Part shown: positions 62,743 to 64,000 of the stretch, one piece after another
Layout of the letters: each line of letters starts with the position of its first letter
How positions within the stretch are numbered: the first letter of the stretch is position 1
Assembly (NCBI RefSeq): GCF_964204645.1
Contig: NC_134030.1
Span: 15,218,447-15,282,446 of the forward strand
Origin: Tubulanus polymorphus
Lineage: Eukaryota; Nemertea; Palaeonemertea; Tubulaniformes; Tubulanidae
Length of the DNA stretch: 64,000 nucleotides
Direction: 5' to 3'
Made by a program: the position numbers and the translations under genes
Notes under the pieces: generated by a model
The model's database searches: none
What the model was told of the DNA's origin: nothing
The model's input: the letters and a program-made list of their open reading frames with translations, nothing else

Positions 62743-62931
62743 CAGTCTACCCCGATATACCGCCCCGCCCTCCCATATACTGCCACACATGCCTACCACC
62801 AGGTTTGCTCTATACATTACTCTACACAAATATATAGTAAAACATACCCGATATACCGCCATACTCTTTTTACCGCCAAAATTGCTCTGCACCGATGTGG
62901 GTGCAGTATATCGAGGAGGGGGGGTCGACTG
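62743..62931. mobile_element. Pogo-like MITE, 189 bp, TA duplication
   Basis: Starts CAGTCTACCCCGATATACCGCC and ends in the inverted form GTATATCGAGGAGGGGGGG...TCGACTG, flanked by TA. Ends of the CAGTCGACCCC type with TA duplication are typical of pogo/Tigger-derived MITEs. Confidence 0.7.
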
Positions 62932-62933
62932 TA

Positions 62934-64000
62934 CATAGAGATGTGAGATATTAAACCTAAACAACAAAAGCACCAATAAGAAACCAGCACAAAGAATATT
63001 GTATTCGTGCAAGAATGTTCACAAGTGAATGTGTAGTACATGTATATAGTTAAAACATGAATTTCATTACCTTTTCATATTAAGCTAAAAGATAAAAGTT
63101 TAAATTGAATATTAATTTTGATAATTGTTATACAATATACAATACCATATAAGGCTAAAAGAGATGAAAGTTTAAATTGCACAGCTGTATAGGCCTATTT
63201 ATTTCAATAACTATTACGCAACACAATGTGATGGAATGTAAATACATGAGGATGCATGTTGAGAGGCATGGGCAGAATGAGAAAAGGAATAGACCCACAA
63301 CGAATGTAGATAAATCCACTTGAAAAAAGAAAGATGTTGATGAATCCACAAGTTTGTATTAAACATTAGATCTCAATGAAATCTACTACAGTCAAATCCG
63401 CTTAATCCGTATCAGTGGGACTGCCGATTTTTCTACGGATTAACTGAAAGTACGGATAAATCGAAAAAGCCTCAGATATGTGACCAACCTAGTATATGTT
63501 GAAATAATTCTTTATTCATCCAAGACACTGTATTCCTAATTCATTCCTGCTTTACTTAGGGAATTACCGTAAAAACCGGCGTATAAGTCTACGCGGCGTA
63601 TAAGTCGAGGTCGATTTTTAGACCTACATTTCATGATTTTAACATATATCTGGCTTATAAGTCGAGTCCCTTCTTTTAGAAGAATAATTACTAGTATCAT
63701 TGTATTGAATAGTTTGTTTTGATAACGATGTGTGCCTTCATGCACACTGCCATGCGTCAGCCTGATTGCTGCTGTGTGTTAATCAATAGACTGTTACACA
63801 CACTCAGGTATAATACACTACCATACAGTGATACAGTAGTGTGAGTCACACGCTATATATAGCCTAATGTATTAAGCGCTGCTATGAGCGCGCATATATG
63901 AATACATCGTTTCAAATGAAGCTGTGTCAAAATGAAAGAAGTTTTTTTCATTAAATAGCTTTATTTATCATGAATAATTATTGAAACTGTTATAGCAGTG
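62934..64000. other. Intergenic, with two partial repeat ends
   Basis: No gene. 63389-63460 starts TACAGTCAAATCCGC and looks like one end of another pogo-type element. 63567-63670 carries GGCGTATAAGTC(G/T) repeats of a type common in animal DNA transposons. Both lack a visible partner end. Confidence 0.4.

Noticed and set aside
62506-63012. 168-codon leftward open frame rich in Phe, Leu and Tyr
   Set aside because: It overlaps the pogo-like MITE and simple sequence; a chance frame.

Overview
The window looks like repeat-rich intergenic DNA from a marine invertebrate. The evidence is tRNA-primed BEL/Pao retrotransposon pieces, LINE reverse-transcriptase debris, many DNA-transposon derivatives with target-site duplications, Polinton (Maverick) elements, and two multicopy protein families I know from cnidarians, molluscs and other invertebrates. 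I cannot name the species. No intact ordinary host gene is visible; the best host candidate is one possible first exon at 8629-8940.

The centrepiece is an apparently intact Polinton/adintovirus-like element at 23052-41000 (17,949 bp). It is flanked by the 6-bp target duplication TGTAAT and bounded by 382-bp terminal inverted repeats. It is visibly more AT-rich than its surroundings. A rightward set (24086-28848) carries two uncharacterised proteins, an HNH endonuclease, a small membrane protein, a DDE integrase with a chromodomain, and a packaging-type ATPase. A convergent leftward set (40732-28982) carries a 1343-residue protein-primed family B DNA polymerase, a penton-like minor capsid protein, several small membrane proteins, the major capsid protein and a repeat-rich finger protein. 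Together these give the replication, integration, genome-packaging and capsid functions of a virus-like transposon; I see no maturation protease. Two features stand out: each terminus is itself a 188-bp palindrome able to fold into a hairpin, and nearly every gene starts in the context TAAATG, usually behind a T-run.

This Polinton has inserted cleanly into a leftward protein-coding sequence of a multicopy invertebrate gene family (pieces at 41001-41306 and 21445-23051). To its left is an older, decayed Polinton (17356-20589) that shares the terminal hairpin design. It has a CCAAT/TATA promoter-like region and a broken polymerase gene, and it sits inside the gag of a BEL/Pao element whose LTR and primer-binding site are at 16254-16480. 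A third Polinton scrap lies at 21099-21444.

The left 16 kb holds another BEL/Pao fragment (4695-6985) interrupted by a CAG-type DNA transposon (5049-6083), a sister element (1336-1987), a foldback element (7227-7728), a four-copy B-box-containing repeat, LINE debris caught inside an LTR-like repeat (9898-12508), and a long-TIR element with a 9-bp duplication (12518-13905).

The right 23 kb holds a second foldback (44442-44983), a second copy of the LTR-like repeat carrying a nested 667-bp palindromic MITE (46122-48722), a MITE apparently split by about 11 kb (48730-48870 and 59926-60268), a decayed gene of a DDE-transposase-like multicopy family (54954-57999), and small pogo-like and SINE-like repeats. 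The rest shows no gene I can support.
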